Translations under genes and position numbers: made by a program | The notes under the pieces: generated by a model | The model's input: only the letters and a program-made list of their open reading frames with translations | Databases searched by the model: none | What the model was told of the DNA's origin: nothing | Shown: positions 37,643 through 50,208 of the stretch, piece by piece | How the letters are laid out: every line of letters starts with the position of its first letter | Position numbering within the stretch: position 1 is the stretch's first letter | Origin: Beta vulgaris subsp. vulgaris | Taxonomy: Eukaryota > Streptophyta > Magnoliopsida > Caryophyllales > Amaranthaceae | Reading direction: 5' to 3' | DNA length: 64,000 nt | Assembly: GCF_026745355.1 (NCBI RefSeq) | Contig: NC_079209.1 | Coordinates: 22,533,929 to 22,597,928 of the forward strand

Positions 37643-40275
37643 AACTCCCCCAAGCTAAACTGTTGCTTGTCCTCAAGCAATTAAACAATAGACACGGGAA
37701 GAAAATGATAACCTACAATGTGGGACTAAAACAGGGTCAAGCACACAATCCAAAACACGGGAGATATCAATCCTACATGAACCAAGCATCGAGTATCAAT
37801 GAAACAAAGCCGCATAGCACGTCATGTGACCAATCAACTCGACAATCTTACCACAAACCCTTTCCCCCAAGCTGGACTTAACAACACCTGACAGACCTCA
37901 CTATAGGTATGTGAACTAATACTCTCTTGTGTTTAGGGCTAAAATCAATGAAACTCAACGATCTCAACCTATATATATCAACTCAGAAGAAGCATTACTC
38001 TTTAACTTTGACCTTTTGACTCACTTTCAACACGAAAAATGTAACACACAAAGATCAAGAGGACTTTCAAGGGTTGTAATGAGGCTAGGGTTAAGGGTAT
38101 GGATCATATTTTGGAAAATGTGGTGGAAAAGCCAAGAAGGGGAGCAAATATCAATGTAAAACGGCCTAACAAGGCATTCATCACAACTTCATATAACACC
38201 ATCATTACCACAATATTACCACAATATCTTTCATGCATAGTAGCCCATATATAACCTTTTCACTTATCTTTCAAAAACATGTTCACTTTCTTTGTTTTTT
38301 CATTTCTTTTTCTTCACTCTTTTTCATATTGCCAAAATCTCTTTGCACCACATTCAAATTCGATGATAAAGCTCATTAATAACACTTTCCTTTAACATAA
38401 CCATGCATTAACTACATCCATGTAACACAGTATGACCAAAACTAACACTTGCTCCCCCAAGCTAGGCTTGGGACAATAATCAAATGAGGTTAAGGGTTGT
38501 AATATGGGTGTAAGTAGCAAGCAAGGGTCAAGAAAGCTCAGCGGGGCTAGAGACGGGAAATATGTGAACAAAAAGAACTCTGGAGCTAAAATCGTGAAAT
38601 GAACGCCTCAATCATATCAAATAGTGTACACAATCAAGTATCAAGGACGTACCAGGTCAAAATCAAGATCAATACATCAACTGAGGAACTAATCACTCAT
38701 GAAAGAACATAACTGACACAGATTCGTCAGTTTATTAGGCACAGAAGCTCACATGGGTCAATTTTGTCTGCACAGTAAAGTTAAAGCCAGCCAGAGAGAT
38801 CAAATAGTCTTACCACATCCAATCAATCGTATCACAATTATGCTATGAAGAATCATGAAACCACTATACAACAAAGCTGTAGAGCTGTAGTAGAGATATC
38901 CACAAAATTCTCGAAGGTGTGCCAACAATAGTCCCATAGATGAAAACTATAATGACATGAGCTATCTAAAATGCAACTATGATGCAACTAAGAAAGCATT
39001 ACATTTTTTTTGGTTACACGTAAACTCTTACTCCTAATAAGCAGTACAAACCGTGCAACATCCTATGAAAGCAATGAAATCTACACTAAAAAGCCATAAA
39101 AGATAGAATATTCCTCCCCCAAGCTAGAATTTGCAGTGTCCGCACTGCATAAACTAGGTTAGAAAAAGAATCAGAACCACCCCGACAATCATCCAACACC
39201 AAAGTCACCCACTAACAACCATAACACATCACGAAAACCATACACAAACTCCAATAATCTAAAAATTCAATCAATGTGTGCAAAAGATTCTCAATTGAAA
39301 TTGCAAAGCACCTTCAAGAAGAAACCCCAATTCAATGAGAAAGGTTAGGGTTTGAAGTGTATGTGAACGGCTTTGTGGTGGCAGTTAGGGCTGGTGTGGG
39401 CTGCCGGCGGGTCGGGCGGGGTGCTGCGCACGGCGCGGTCGGGAGGAGGGAGAGTGGAGGTGAGGTCGAGTGGGGTGGTTTAGGTTGTAGGAGTGCGAAA
39501 GGGTTAGAGGGGGGAGAAGGGAGCGACGCTGCGCCGCGAGTGGTCGGGTGTGGGCGCTTGGTTGCGTCGCTGGCGGGTCGGCTGGTCGGACGCCCGCCGG
39601 TCGTCGGCACAGCAGGTGAGAGAGGGTGGGGGGTCGAGGGTCGAGGGTGGGGGCGATGGTGTTTGAGGGGGAGGGTTTTGCTTATTATTTTTTTTTTTTA
39701 TTTTATTGTTTGCTTTTGGTGGGCGTGGGTTTGGTCGAAGGGGGCAAGACTGGCGAAATCCCGCGCCCGCGGGGTCTGGGCTGCGGGCGCGGGGTAGATT
39801 GAGGGGGGCGCGGGTTATGTGTGAGGTGCGAAATCCCGCGGGCGCGGGTTATACCCCGCGGGCGGACAGGAGGTTTATGATTTTTGGGAAGCTTTTGGCC
39901 GCGGGCGCGGGATCAACCCCGCGGGCTAGAGGAGAAATGATGAGAGTGGTCGTGAATTCCCGCGGGTGCATGTTGGAGCTCGTGCTTCCACCTAGGGTCA
40001 AAATTGGCATACCAAAACCACTAAACAACACTTGTTAGCATGGTTAGTATAATAAAAATAAAAAAATTGAAGATGGAATTCAAGTGAATTCTTAAAAACT
40101 AAAAGAAACTAACTAAACTAAAAATTAAGAAGCGAATTCAAGTGAATTCAAAAACACACAAAAAATGAAAAATAAATTGAATTCAAGTGAATTCAATATG
40201 CAAATATTTTTGTTCTTTTCTTTGGTTTTAAAAAAAAAAGTTAGAGATTCGGGTTGCCTCCCGAATAGCGCTGGT
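37643..40275 (-). other. Non-coding interior of the gag-protease gypsy element
   Basis: This replaces the expected pol gene. CCCCCAAGCT occurs four times (37647, 37864, 38454 and 39116); the copy at the LTR is the polypurine tract on the minus strand. A GC-rich island (about 39365-39970) has repeated CCCGCGGGCGCGGG palindromes and GC-driven open frames that match no protein I know. AACCAGCGCTATTCGGGAGG on the minus strand near 40258 is a recurrent plant gypsy 3' motif. Confidence 0.6.
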
Positions 40276-42843
40276 TTATACAGGTCCCGCACGACCGTTT
40301 ACCGCTACATTGCACACAGATCGATCGAACCTCTTTACCTGTTGGCATCCATCAAGGTCGAATTCTTCACTTGCTAGCATCTTCTCTATAGCATCCACTG
40401 CATTACTCCATATACTGCCATCACCTGTGGAAGACTCAAGACAAAGTACCGCCTCCAAGGGGTCTCTATAGAGAGCTTGGCGCATGTTATCATGGCAAAT
40501 TACATCAACCACATCAATACTCCAACACTTTTCCTCTAGCATAGGACTTTTCAAAGCAGTGCTCAGATTAAAAGTGACCTCATCATCTCCAACAGATAGT
40601 GTAAGCTTACCATTTTTCACATCAATGACAGCACCAGCAGTATGAAGGAATGGTCTACCCAAAATGATTGGAATTTGCCTATCTTCCTCCATATCAAGTA
40701 CAACAAATCCACGGGAATAAAAAATTTACCTACTCTAACAGGTACATCCTCTAAAATACCTAGGGGGTATTTAACAGAACGGTCGGCCATTTGTAGAGTA
40801 ATATTGGTAACTTTCAAACTTCCCATGTTCAATTTTGAGGACACAGACAATGGCATAACACTCACACTAGCCCCCAAATCACATAAAGCTTTATCAATGA
40901 ACAAACTACCAATGTGACAAGGTATAGAGAAACTACCAGGGTCTTTTAATTTTGGTGGAGATTTATTTTGTAAAATGGCACTACATTCTTCAGTAAAAGC
41001 AACTGTCTCCACCTCGTTAAAAGCCCTTTTCCTAGTCAAGATATCTTTCATAAATTTAGCATAAGCAGGCACTTGAGTAATTAATTCCGTGAAAGGAACT
41101 GTTACCTGAAGATTCTTGACGACTTCCAAAAACTTACCAAATTGCTTGTCCAGCTTACTCTTGAGGTGACGATTGGGGAAAGGAAGTTTGATAGGAGGAA
41201 CCTCAATAGCAGGCTTTTTAGCTTCATTGGTCTCTTCATGTTCAGTGGCTTGCTGAGAGTTCTCTTTGTCATTTGTAGCTTCAGCTGGGACCTGTTCCTC
41301 ATCATTTTTCACGCTCAAAGTATCATCAATAGGCATGGGTGGTCCATTGTAGTGAGAACCACTTCGGAGAGTGATGGCATTTGCCGAATCTGTAGGCTGA
41401 ACAGGTTGTGCTGGAAGAGCACCTTTGTGTCGAGTGAATTCGAAGTAGCCAATTGTGCCAACTGATTCTCCAACATCTTATTGTGAGCAAGAATGGACTC
41501 AATTTGTGCCTTATCAGCTTGTCGATCCTTTTGCATTTGTAGCATCATGTTTCTCATCTCAACCATCATTGGATCGGCAGGAGGTGCTTGTTGAGATGGA
41601 TTGAAAGGTGGTCTAGAGAAACCAGGAGGGTGTTGGGAGGTGGTTGGTAGTACTTGGTTCAATTGTTGTGCTTGTGGTTGTGGTGCAGGAGGATTCAGGA
41701 CATTAGTGCTCTTGTAAGACAAGTTAGGATGATTTCTCAATCCTGGATTGTATGTGTTGGAGTATGGGTTGTTCGGCCGATATGCTTGAAAAGCATTAAC
41801 TTGTTCGAGAGAATCCGACACTCTTGTGCCCAATGTCCAACTATGCCACAATTATCACACATAATCTCGGAGGTAGTACCCAAAGCAGCAACACTTGCAG
41901 GAGAGGAGAGCTGCATATTGTCAAGTTTATTGCTGATGGCATTCATCTGTGCAGCTAATAAGGATATAGAATCTATCTCATGCTTTCCACCCTTGTTAGC
42001 TAGTCCTCGAGGATTACCATATTGAGAGTTGTGGATAGCCATCTCCTCGATCAAATCATAGCAGCATCAATTTCCAGTTTCATGAATCTCCCATTTGCTG
42101 CAGAGTCAAGGATAAGTCTCGAGTTGTTCCCCAAACCATTGTAGAATCCTTGAACTAGGAACCATTTTTGTAGACCATGATGGGGACATTCTCTCTGAAG
42201 ATCTTTAAATCTTTCCCATGCCTCATGTAAAGACTCATCAGTCCCTTGGGTGAAGTTTGTAATCTGACTACGCAACCTAGCAGTCTTCTCTGGAGGGTAG
42301 TACTTTCTGTAGAAAGCAGAGCCAAGGTATTCCAATCAGTGATCCCAAGAGTGGCTCGATTAATCCCATTGTACCACATCTTTTGCCTTGTCTCGAAGTG
42401 AAAATGGGAAAAGAATCTCCCGAATCTGATCTTGTGTCACTCCCTGCTGCTTAATGGTAGAGCAATATTGGCAGAAATCTTGATAATGAAGATTGGGGTC
42501 TTCATTAGGTCCACCACCAAATTGTTTTCTTTCGATCATGTTTAGCAATGCAGGTTTGATCTCGAAATTTACAGCTTCGATTTCAGGCATTTGATTGCTT
42601 TGGGAAGTTCAGCCAAAGAGGGTTGGGAAAAATCAGTAAGTCTCCGAGCCATTTCAGGTTCTGGTGAAGCGACAGAGACAATGCTGGTAGAATCAGAGTC
42701 AGAATCCAAAGGATTATCTTCCCTTGGATTATCTCGCAACTGTCTGGAAAATTCTTCTGTCTATGGAAGGATCTTTCGATTTCAGGATCAAATTGTAGGC
42801 AATCTGAACTCAAACTCCTGCGCATAGAAGAACTAAAGAACAA
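40276..42843 (-). pseudogene. gag-protease of Athila/Tat-like gypsy element
   Basis: On the minus strand: capsid region with FGGGPNEDPNLHYQDF and YPPEKTARLRSQITNF, then SLHEAWERFKDLQRECPHHG (the retrotransposon gag core), a zinc knuckle CDNCGIVGHWAQEC, a basic linker, and an aspartic protease with LCDLGASVSVMPLS followed by ILGRPFLHTAGAVIDVKNG. It stops at 40276 where reverse transcriptase should start. Seven overlapping frame pieces show about six frameshifts. The product would have formed virus-like particles. Confidence 0.88.
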
Positions 42844-42940
42844 ACAATTAAGAGATTTTGTCCAAAGAACAAGTGTTCTCTGAGACGAGAGTATATAATC
42901 TAGACTCTAAAACAATTAAAGAAAATGGAACAAAACCGTT

Positions 42941-42958
42941 TCCCCGGCAACGGCGCCA
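42941..42958 (-). other. Primer-binding site for tRNA-Asp
   Basis: The plus strand reads TCCCCGGCAACGGCGCCA, identical to the 3' end (with CCA) of plant tRNA-Asp(GUC) as I know it. On the element's strand this is the complementary priming site, five bases from the 5' LTR. Confidence 0.93.
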
Positions 42959-42963
42959 AATTT

Positions 42964-44390
42964 TGACAGGCTAAAGTCGTATCACCTTATCAAAAGTAAT
43001 CCTAAGTCCTCTAACAAATAGTAGTCAGGGAAGTAGGGTCGAATCCACGAGAAACATGTTCTTTTCCTAATTGTCAGTCAAATCTAGAGTATAGGAACGA
43101 GTGTTGTGAGTAATTATACTAAACTAAACTATAACTAATTCAAGAATTATCAATAATAAAAAGTCTAGGGCATAGGTTCACCAATGATCAATATTTCGGG
43201 ATAAACACTAAAATCAACAATTAATAATGCAGTTAAACAGATTGATTCGCTCTCTCAAGTCTAAATCAAGCATAGAACGATATTAACAGGCTCTCGCAAT
43301 TTATTAACACCAATTCTACCTATTGAAACTAGCCTTAATATCAAGTTTATACCTCTCGGCGCATAACCTAATATTGCAACACTATAACAATCAAATCTGG
43401 CCAAATTGGATTGAATAGAAAAAAAACATTCAATAGGAATCAACATGCATCAATAAAAATCAATACTTTAATTAAACATCCCTTCCTAATTGATCATGGA
43501 TCCCCCTAAACCCTAGAAATAGACTACTCAATCATAATTGAGGAAAAACATATTCATAAATAAATAAGCAAACATGAATTAATACTAAAGGATTGAATGA
43601 AATAAGCAAAGAAGAGAAATAATACCAATTGTAGAACCAATCTTGCAAAAATCAAGCTTCTATTGAAAATTCAATGTAAATGGAGAAAAAGCAAAACTAG
43701 GGTTCTTCCACAATTGAGAGAAAAAGAAAAATAATCTTTTATGAATTCATGACGGAAAAACAAAATAGAAAATAAGATAGGAAATAATAATATTCCCTTG
43801 AGTCTTTATACCTTTCTATTTCCTAAAACAACTAAAAAAATAGAGTCTAATTCGTCAAAAGATAAAGCCTTATCCGACTAGGAAACCCGGAATAATCCGC
43901 GGCCGCGGATTTTCGGGCTGCAAAACAGCGTCAACTTGCAAAGATCATATCTCCCAAACTAGAAGTCATATCGGGGCGTGTAATATACCGTTGGAAAGCT
44001 CTTCAAGTCTAGTTTCCAACCCCACTGGAATAAATTAATTCCGACCTCTGGATAATAAGTTATGATCAAAAGAGTGCACATGACTCAATTTCCATACTTC
44101 TTTTAATACGTTTCCGCTACGTTTGGGTTGCAATCCGACTTGAAGATGCCCTTTGGACTTCTCATTTGACTTAGCTCCTTCCTAGATGCTTCTCATGCTT
44201 AAGCTTATCCAATAATACTCCAATTGTGTTCTCAATACCTGAAAACTATCAAAAACACCAAAAACACACCTAGAGTAATATCTTCTCAACTTAAGTAACT
44301 ATATGCAATTATGGACTAAGAATGCAACTAAATGATCCTAAAATGCAATCTAAATGCATCATGAAATACCTATATTAATATGACTCATCA
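42964..44390 (-). repeat. 5' LTR of the gag-protease gypsy element
   Basis: This 1,427-bp direct copy of 36209-37642 differs by a few substitutions and single-base indels and has the same 18-bp palindrome at 43894-43911. Confidence 0.95.
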
Positions 44391-47370
44391 GCAGCCCTAC
44401 TTAAAAAGTGAAGGGCTGCTATTGAAAGGGCTGCTGTCAAAAAGCGCAGCCCTACAGGCCTTTTTCAGCGCAGCCCTTCTTCATTTTTCCACTAGTGTAA
44501 TTTCACTGATGTAGACTTCACATAACTCTTACAAGCTTTACAAGATATGTTTCCTAAGGGTAATTTATTACCAAAATCTACCTAATATGCCAAAAAATTA
44601 ATGTATCCTTTGGGTTTGGAATATGAGCGAATCGATGCATGTCCAAATGATTGCTTGCTGTATCGAAATTAGTATGCGGACCTTTATGAATGTTCGAGGT
44701 GTGGTAAGTCCCGCTATAAATTTTTGGATGGGTTTGAGCCCGGACCGGGCCATACGGGTCCTTCTGCGAAAGTGTTGTGGTATCTTCCAGTCGTGCCAAG
44801 GTTCATGAGGCTCTTTTACATCAAAGAAGATGCACAAAACCTAATATGGCATGCTGATCGGAGAAATAAAGATGGGATGCTTAGACGTTCAGCAGATTCT
44901 CCTAAATGAAAGGCTATCGATTCCAGATATAGAGAATTTGGTCAGGAAGCTAGGAACTTGAGACTTGCATTGTGTACGGACAGAATGAACCCTTACGGTA
45001 CTTTGAGTAGTGAACATAGTACTTGGCTTGTTCTTTTAGTGATATATAATTTTCCTCCATGTTTGTGCATGAAGTGAAAATATATTATGTTCTCTCTTAA
45101 TTTCTGGGCCTAAGCGACCAGGAAAGGATATAGACATCTATCTTGCACCTCTCATCGAAGATCTCAAAAAGATGTGGGACGAAGGTGTTATGGTGTTTGA
45201 TGCGTATTCTAATGAAGATTTCAGGCTTCGTGCTATGCTATTCTGTATTATAAATTATTATCCTGCTTATGGGAATTTATCGGGGTATAAGGTTTAAGGA
45301 AAAAAGGCATGTCCCATTTGTGAGAATGGTATGGAGGCTACACATTTGCCACATTGTGGGAAACATGTCTATATCATTAATGGCAATTCCTAAGTAGTTC
45401 TCATCCATATCGAAAAAGAAGCACCATTTAACGGGTTTGTTGAAAATGCTCCAGCTCCTAGAACGTTAACCGGAAAAGAAGTTTATAATTGTGTTAAGGG
45501 GATGGGAACAATGTTTGGTAAGAGGGTTAAACCTTCGGAAGACGATGGTTGTCATTTGGAAAAAAGAGTGTATATTATGGGGACTTCCTTATAGGAAATA
45601 CTTATCAGTTAGACATTGTCTCGACATAATGCATATTGAAAAAAATGTTTATGACGCAATTATCGGTACTCTGTTGAATATGCCGGAAAAGACTAAGGAT
45701 GGTCTAAAGGTTCGTAGAGATATGGAGAAATTGAAGATTCGGCCTAATTAATGGCCAAAGGTTAAGGAAAAGCTAAGAAAGGTAAGGGAACAACAATGTA
45801 TTTGCCTCCAACTTGTTATACATTGTCTAGGAAAGAGAAACAATTGTTATGTGAGTGTTTATACTGGATACTCATCTAACATGAGAAGACTTGTTTCTAT
45901 GACTGATCTGAAATTAATTGGGTTGAAGTCCCATGACTGTCATGTGATGATGCAAGTGTTTTTGCCGATTGCAATACGAGGGATTCTTCCAAAACATGTT
46001 AGGGTTGCTATCACGAGGTTGTGTTCATTTTCAATACCATATGCAACAAGGTACTTGATCCTGATAAGTTGGATGCTTTGCAAAATGAGGTGGTGAACAC
46101 TTTATCAATTTGAGATGTATTTTCCACCTTTTTTTGACATTATGGTTCACTTAGTCCTTCATTTGGTAAGGGAGATTAAACTGTGTGTTCCCGTGTTTTT
46201 AAGATGGGCATACCCTTTTGAGAGACATAAATTCTTTGAAAAAGAAAGTGAAGAATCCAGCAAGACCAGAGGCGAGTATTATTCAAGGAACAATGTCGAA
46301 GGGTTGGAGGATATTGTTCTTCTTATTTTGCTAAGGCTTTGACGATAGGTCTTCCAAAGTCCAGACACGAGGATAGATTAGAAGGCAAGGGTGGGGTTGG
46401 AATGCGACATATTTCACCTTCATTGAGTGAGTTGAATAAAGCTCATCATTTTGTGTTGCACCATGTTACTGAAGTTAATCCATACTTAGAAAGACATATG
46501 CGTGAATTGCGCCACAAAAATAAATCAAAAGGGGAGAGGGCATTAATGAATGAGCATAATAGGTCTTTCATTGACTGGTTCCACAATAAAGTAATTGGTG
46601 AATCGTCTACAAACAACCATCATGTACTTTATACAAACGTGACAATTTTAACTCGTATGAAGGGTATGATATCGATGGATATACCTTTTACGCTGAACGT
46701 CAGGATAAGAAATCAAAGGTGGTCAAGAATTATGGGGTTTCAATGGTTGCATCATCTAGGGAGTATGCGAGTGCAAAGGATAAAACTCCGATTGCTGCTA
46801 AATAATCATATTATGGGATCATTCAAGAAATATGGGAGCTCGATTATTGTGACTTAACTATGCTTATTTTTCAATGCAAGTGGGCGGATAATAGACGTGG
46901 TTTGCAAACGGATGAATGCGGTTTTACTCTAGTTGATATAAGTCGTCTGCGTGACATTGAAGAACCTTTTATCCTCGCATCATAAGCAAAACAAGTGTTC
47001 TATGTATCTGATCCTATAGGCACTCAGTGGTGCATTGTTGTTAATGGTAAAATAATAATTTTAGGAGTATGTGATGTTGACGACGAAGAAGAATATGATA
47101 AGTTTGATGATATCCCCCCTTTCTCAATCCCAAATGATGATATGATGGATGTGTCTGATACTGAAAAGAGTTACATGCGAATGGATCACCAAGAAGGTAT
47201 AACGTTCATCGAGCAACCTATTGACCAAAATTAAAGGTAAAAAATGTATTACAGTAATTTGAATTATAAATTGATGTACTTATAATAGATTTTGTTACAA
47301 TAATGTGTTGATATATATTATCTTAATTTTCGTTAACATTTTTTGTTGTTTCTATGTATATGATACATAT

Positions 47371-48001
47371 ATGGCTAGTGACGGTTCGAGCGATCATTCA
47401 TCGGAGTCTGAGGCACCTTTTCGCCCAGAAAAGGAGGCTCACCAGGGAGAGGACAGTGATTGTGCTACAAATGCGTTTGATGCTTAGATGGAATGACTTG
47501 AGCTAGATACTGATAGGAATGCTTTACTTGGCATTGAGGTGACATCTGATCAGCAGCCACCCCCTCATGTTCGCGTTTATTTGAATATTGTAAATATTGA
47601 ATATGTAATTTATTTGTTCGCTCTTTAATTTAGCTTCCTTATTTTGATTCTTAGATCCACGTCAGATCACTGCATATTATAGTGCCCAAGGAAGCGGGAA
47701 GAAGTCAAGTGAGAATCCAAAGGCATCTAGAAAGAGTAAAAGAGGTCCCACGATGAATCTCCACAACACCGGAGATATGGTCTTAGAGTTTGATGATTTG
47801 GGACGACCAAAAGGTAAATATTTATAATTTATCATGCTTATTACAAATTTATGTTTGGATTTCTAATTTTTTGCTTTATTAGGTCAATGGCGAGCCAAGT
47901 ATGGTATCTGGATCGGTCATCTATACGAAATCTTAACATCAATTGGTCATGGAGACACATTAAAGCTTACATTGTTGGATTTGATGTGGACAGACACTAT
48001 G
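47371..48001 (+). pseudogene. Second CACTA gene (TNPA/Transposase_24-like), 5' exons
   Basis: An exon from ATG 47371 encodes MASDGSSDHSSESEAPFRPE.., with a stop at 47486. A further exon has DPRQITAYYSAQGSGKKSS and KRGPTMNLHNTGDMVLEFDD, the start of the Transposase_24-like segment. An intron (about 47815-47881) precedes GQWRAKYGIWIGHL.., which ends at a donor site ATG/GTAAGA (48002). The next exon is not in the window because the intron is filled by the tandem array. Plant CACTA second genes encode proteins that bind the subterminal repeats. Confidence 0.65.
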
Positions 48002-48008
48002 GTAAGAC

Positions 48009-49307
48009 ATGTATTTAATAGTAGTTTCGGATTTCATGAAAGTTTAAGTTGTAAACACCTCAATCATATAATATATACTTAGTTTCATGTGTTTAATAGT
48101 AGTTTTGATTGGTAATATAACATATAGACAAGTTGGAACCAAAAGAATCCATTTAAGCCTATTTTGGGCCATTTTCCTTCGATTTGAATGAATATGAATA
48201 TTTTCATGCTAGTCCAAGTTCTAAGCACCTCAAAAATATCATATTTACTTACTTTCATGTGTTTAATAGTAGTTTTGATTGGTAATACAACATATAGACA
48301 AGTTGGAATCAAGGTCACCCATTTTCGCCTATTTTAGGCCATTTTCCTTCAAATTGAATGAATATGAATAGTTTCATGCTAGTTTAAGTTGTAAACACCT
48401 CAAATATATCATATATACTTAGTTTCATGTGTTTAATAGTAGTTTTGATTGGTAATACAACATATAGACAAGTTGGAACCAAAATAAGCCATTTAAGCCT
48501 ATTTTGGGCCATTTTCCTTCAAATTGAATGAATATGAATTGTTTCATGCTAGTTTAAGTTCTAGAAACCTCAAAAATATCATATATACTTACTTTCATGT
48601 GTTTAATAGTAGTTTTGATTGGTAATACAACATATAGACAAGTTGGAACCAAGGTAAGCCATTTTAGCCTATTTTAGGTGATTTGTCTTCAAATTGAATG
48701 AATATGAATAGTTCATGCTAGTTTAAGTTCTAAACACCTCAAACATATCATATATACTTAGTTTCATGTGCTTAATAGTAGTTTTGATTGGTAATACAAC
48801 ATATAGACAAGTTGGAACCAAAATAAGCCATTTTGGCCTATTTTGGGCCATTTTCCTTCAAAATGAATGAATATGAATAGTCTAATGCTAGTTTAAGTTG
48901 TAAACACCTCAAACATATCATATGTACTTAGTTTCATGTGTTTAATAGTAGTTTTGATTGGTAATTAAACATATAAACAAGTTGGAACCTAAATAAGCCA
49001 TTTAGCCTTTTTTTGGGCCATTTTCCTTCAAATTGAATGAATATGAATAGTTTCATGCTAGTTTAAGTTGTAAACACCTCAAACATATCATATATATACT
49101 TAGTTTCATGTGTTTAATAATAGTTTTAATTGGTAATACAACATATAGATAAGTTGGAACGAAAATAAGCCATTTAAGCCTATTTTGGGCCATTTTCCTT
49201 AAAATTGGATGAATATGAATAGTTTCATGCTAGTTTAAGTTCTAAACACCTCAGAAATATCAGATATACTTACTTTCATGCGTTTAATAGTAGTTTTGCT
49301 TGGTAAT
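48009..49307 (+). repeat. About 170-bp tandem repeat array, first block (about 8 units)
   Basis: Units contain TTTAATAGTAGTTTTGATTG and GGTAATACAACATATAGACA, then AAGCCATTTTAGCC and TTTCATGCTAGTTTAAGTTG. AGTTTTGATT occurs at 48101, 48271, 48441, 48611, 48780, 48950, 49122 (variant) and 49292, giving periods of 169-172 bp. CTTTCATG and GTTTCATG variants partly alternate, hinting at a dimeric order. The array begins about 8 bp after the splice donor of the CACTA gene. It is interrupted by the gypsy element and resumes at 58111. Confidence 0.97.
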
Positions 49308-49940
49308 TGATATGGATGCAAAGGCACTTGTTAGCCATGAGCCTATTGACTTGATCATGGACACCTTGGGGTTCGAAATGAAGCATAAGAATCAAGTGAT
49401 GGCTTGTGTGGTAACTTGGGACTTGGAAAGTGGCGTGGTATGGAGTGAAGAAGAATCCTAGTTCTGTTAGGATTACTTCTTGGACACAACATAGAATCCT
49501 AGTTCTGTTAGGCTTGCTATGTTAAAGATTGATTTTATGTTTTACAAGATAAACATGGGGCTTGTTCATGTTATTTTTAGGCGTGTGATTAATAATACTT
49601 AGAGTAGGATAAGTTTATGTTTTCCTAGTTAGATTAACATAGCTAGTTCTAGTTGGATTAGCATAGTTTGTACCCTATATAAGGGACGACTTTATTTAAT
49701 AATACTTAGATTAGATTTTGTTTAAAACCTTCTTGATTGTTTGCTTGCTTGCCTAACAATTGAAACCATTAATTATTCTTCAGGAGTGTTAAATACTTAG
49801 TGTTAAACATCTTAATTCAGGAGTGTTTTAAGAGTGTTTAGAGTCTTTATTCAAGTTTCAGGAGTGATCTTGAGTAAATTCATATCCTTGTTCAACTTTT
49901 ATACTTGATTATTAGACTTCTTGGTTTAGTAATCATATCA
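49308..49940 (+). repeat. Left LTR of the inverted gypsy element
   Basis: 633 bp with inverted hexamer ends TGATAT/ATATCA and a TATA-like CCCTATATAAGG at about 49674. It is followed by TGGTATCAG at 49943-49951, the initiator tRNA-Met primer-binding motif. Confidence 0.95.
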
Positions 49941-49942
49941 AG

Positions 49943-49951
49943 TGGTATCAG
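49943..49951 (+). other. Primer-binding site for initiator tRNA-Met
   Basis: TGGTATCAG, two bases after the left LTR, is the usual plant retrotransposon start for tRNA-iMet priming. The match beyond nine bases is poor (TTTTCC). Confidence 0.75.
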
Positions 49952-50208
49952 TTTTCCAGGGAGGAGAGGATAGAAAGGATTCTCTTTGATCAATAAAGAT
50001 CCGAGGACTACCAACAAGGTTCGAACATTGCTACTTATCTAAGACTTGATCTTCTACCAAGAACCAATCTTGATACTTAAAGATTGCTAGGACAAGGTTC
50101 AACAAGTGGTTCAACATCCAAGATTCCACTCTTTACATCCAAGATTGAATCAAGATCCGTTATTTAAGATTAATAAAGGAGTAGGAAACACTCGAGTGCA
50201 CCTTAACC

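Larger units (their letters stand above)
36209..44390 (-). mobile_element. Ty3/gypsy element, gag-protease only (Athila/Tat-like), minus strand, TSD GCAGC
   Basis: Two direct LTRs (36209-37642 and 42964-44390; about 1.43 kb; TGACAGGC..GACTCATCA) are about 97-98% alike. GCAGC flanks both sides (36204-36208 and 44391-44395). On the minus strand the 5' LTR is followed by a primer-binding site for tRNA-Asp, then gag and protease, then about 2.6 kb without coding potential, and a polypurine tract (AGCTTGGGGGAG) at the 3' LTR. Reverse transcriptase, RNase H and integrase are missing, so the element relied on others. The tRNA-Asp primer and the gag type point to the Athila/Tat branch. Confidence 0.93.
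35095..44497. mobile_element. Nested non-autonomous CACTA, about 1.2 kb without its own insertion
   Basis: The ends are CACTAGGGGAAATAAAAGG (left) and ..TTTTTCCACTAGTG (right, ending 44497), flanked by TAA at 35092-35094 and 44498-44500. It belongs to the same AAGGGCTGCGC family as the gene-carrying CACTA at 30633. Subterminal hairpins of AGGGCTGCGCTTTT and its inverse fill 35105-35285, 36093-36208 and 44391-44480. A stretch at about 35440-35590 reads through an open frame (CTNHADGVRLPIVIPFRKR..) that might be a captured exon of unknown origin. Repeats of about 80 bp with AATTTCTTCTCTTCTG lie at 35710-35985. A Ty3/gypsy element sits at 36209-44390. Confidence 0.92.
34500..47234 (+). pseudogene. 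CACTA TNP2 transposase, split by nested elements and decayed
   Basis: The N-terminus starts at ATG 34500 (MDRSWMYGKR..) with the transposase-associated domain (EIYCPCVDCYNVN, HIIHRGF, YYIWLWHGE), a frameshift near 34590 and an acidic linker. It then reads LGEMLEGARDHFNERP..YTQLSG.LTLFNIK up to the insertion at 35095. After 44500 the TNP2 core resumes: CPNDCLLYR, a CSRCGKSRYK knuckle, AKVLWYLPVVPRF, WHADRRNKDGMLRRSADSP, then YRKYLSVRHCLDIMHIEKNV, SMTDLKLIGLKSHDCHVMMQ, a DUF4218-like part (EMYFPPFFDIMVHL) and a DUF4216-like part near 46680-47000. Many stops and shifts (for example near 44575, 44908 and 45297) show it is dead. It would have excised and inserted CACTA elements. Confidence 0.9.

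Noticed and set aside
39357..40038. Gly/Arg-rich genes in the GC island of the gypsy element
   Set aside because: Frames are GC-driven and overlap on several frames, with no recognisable domain.
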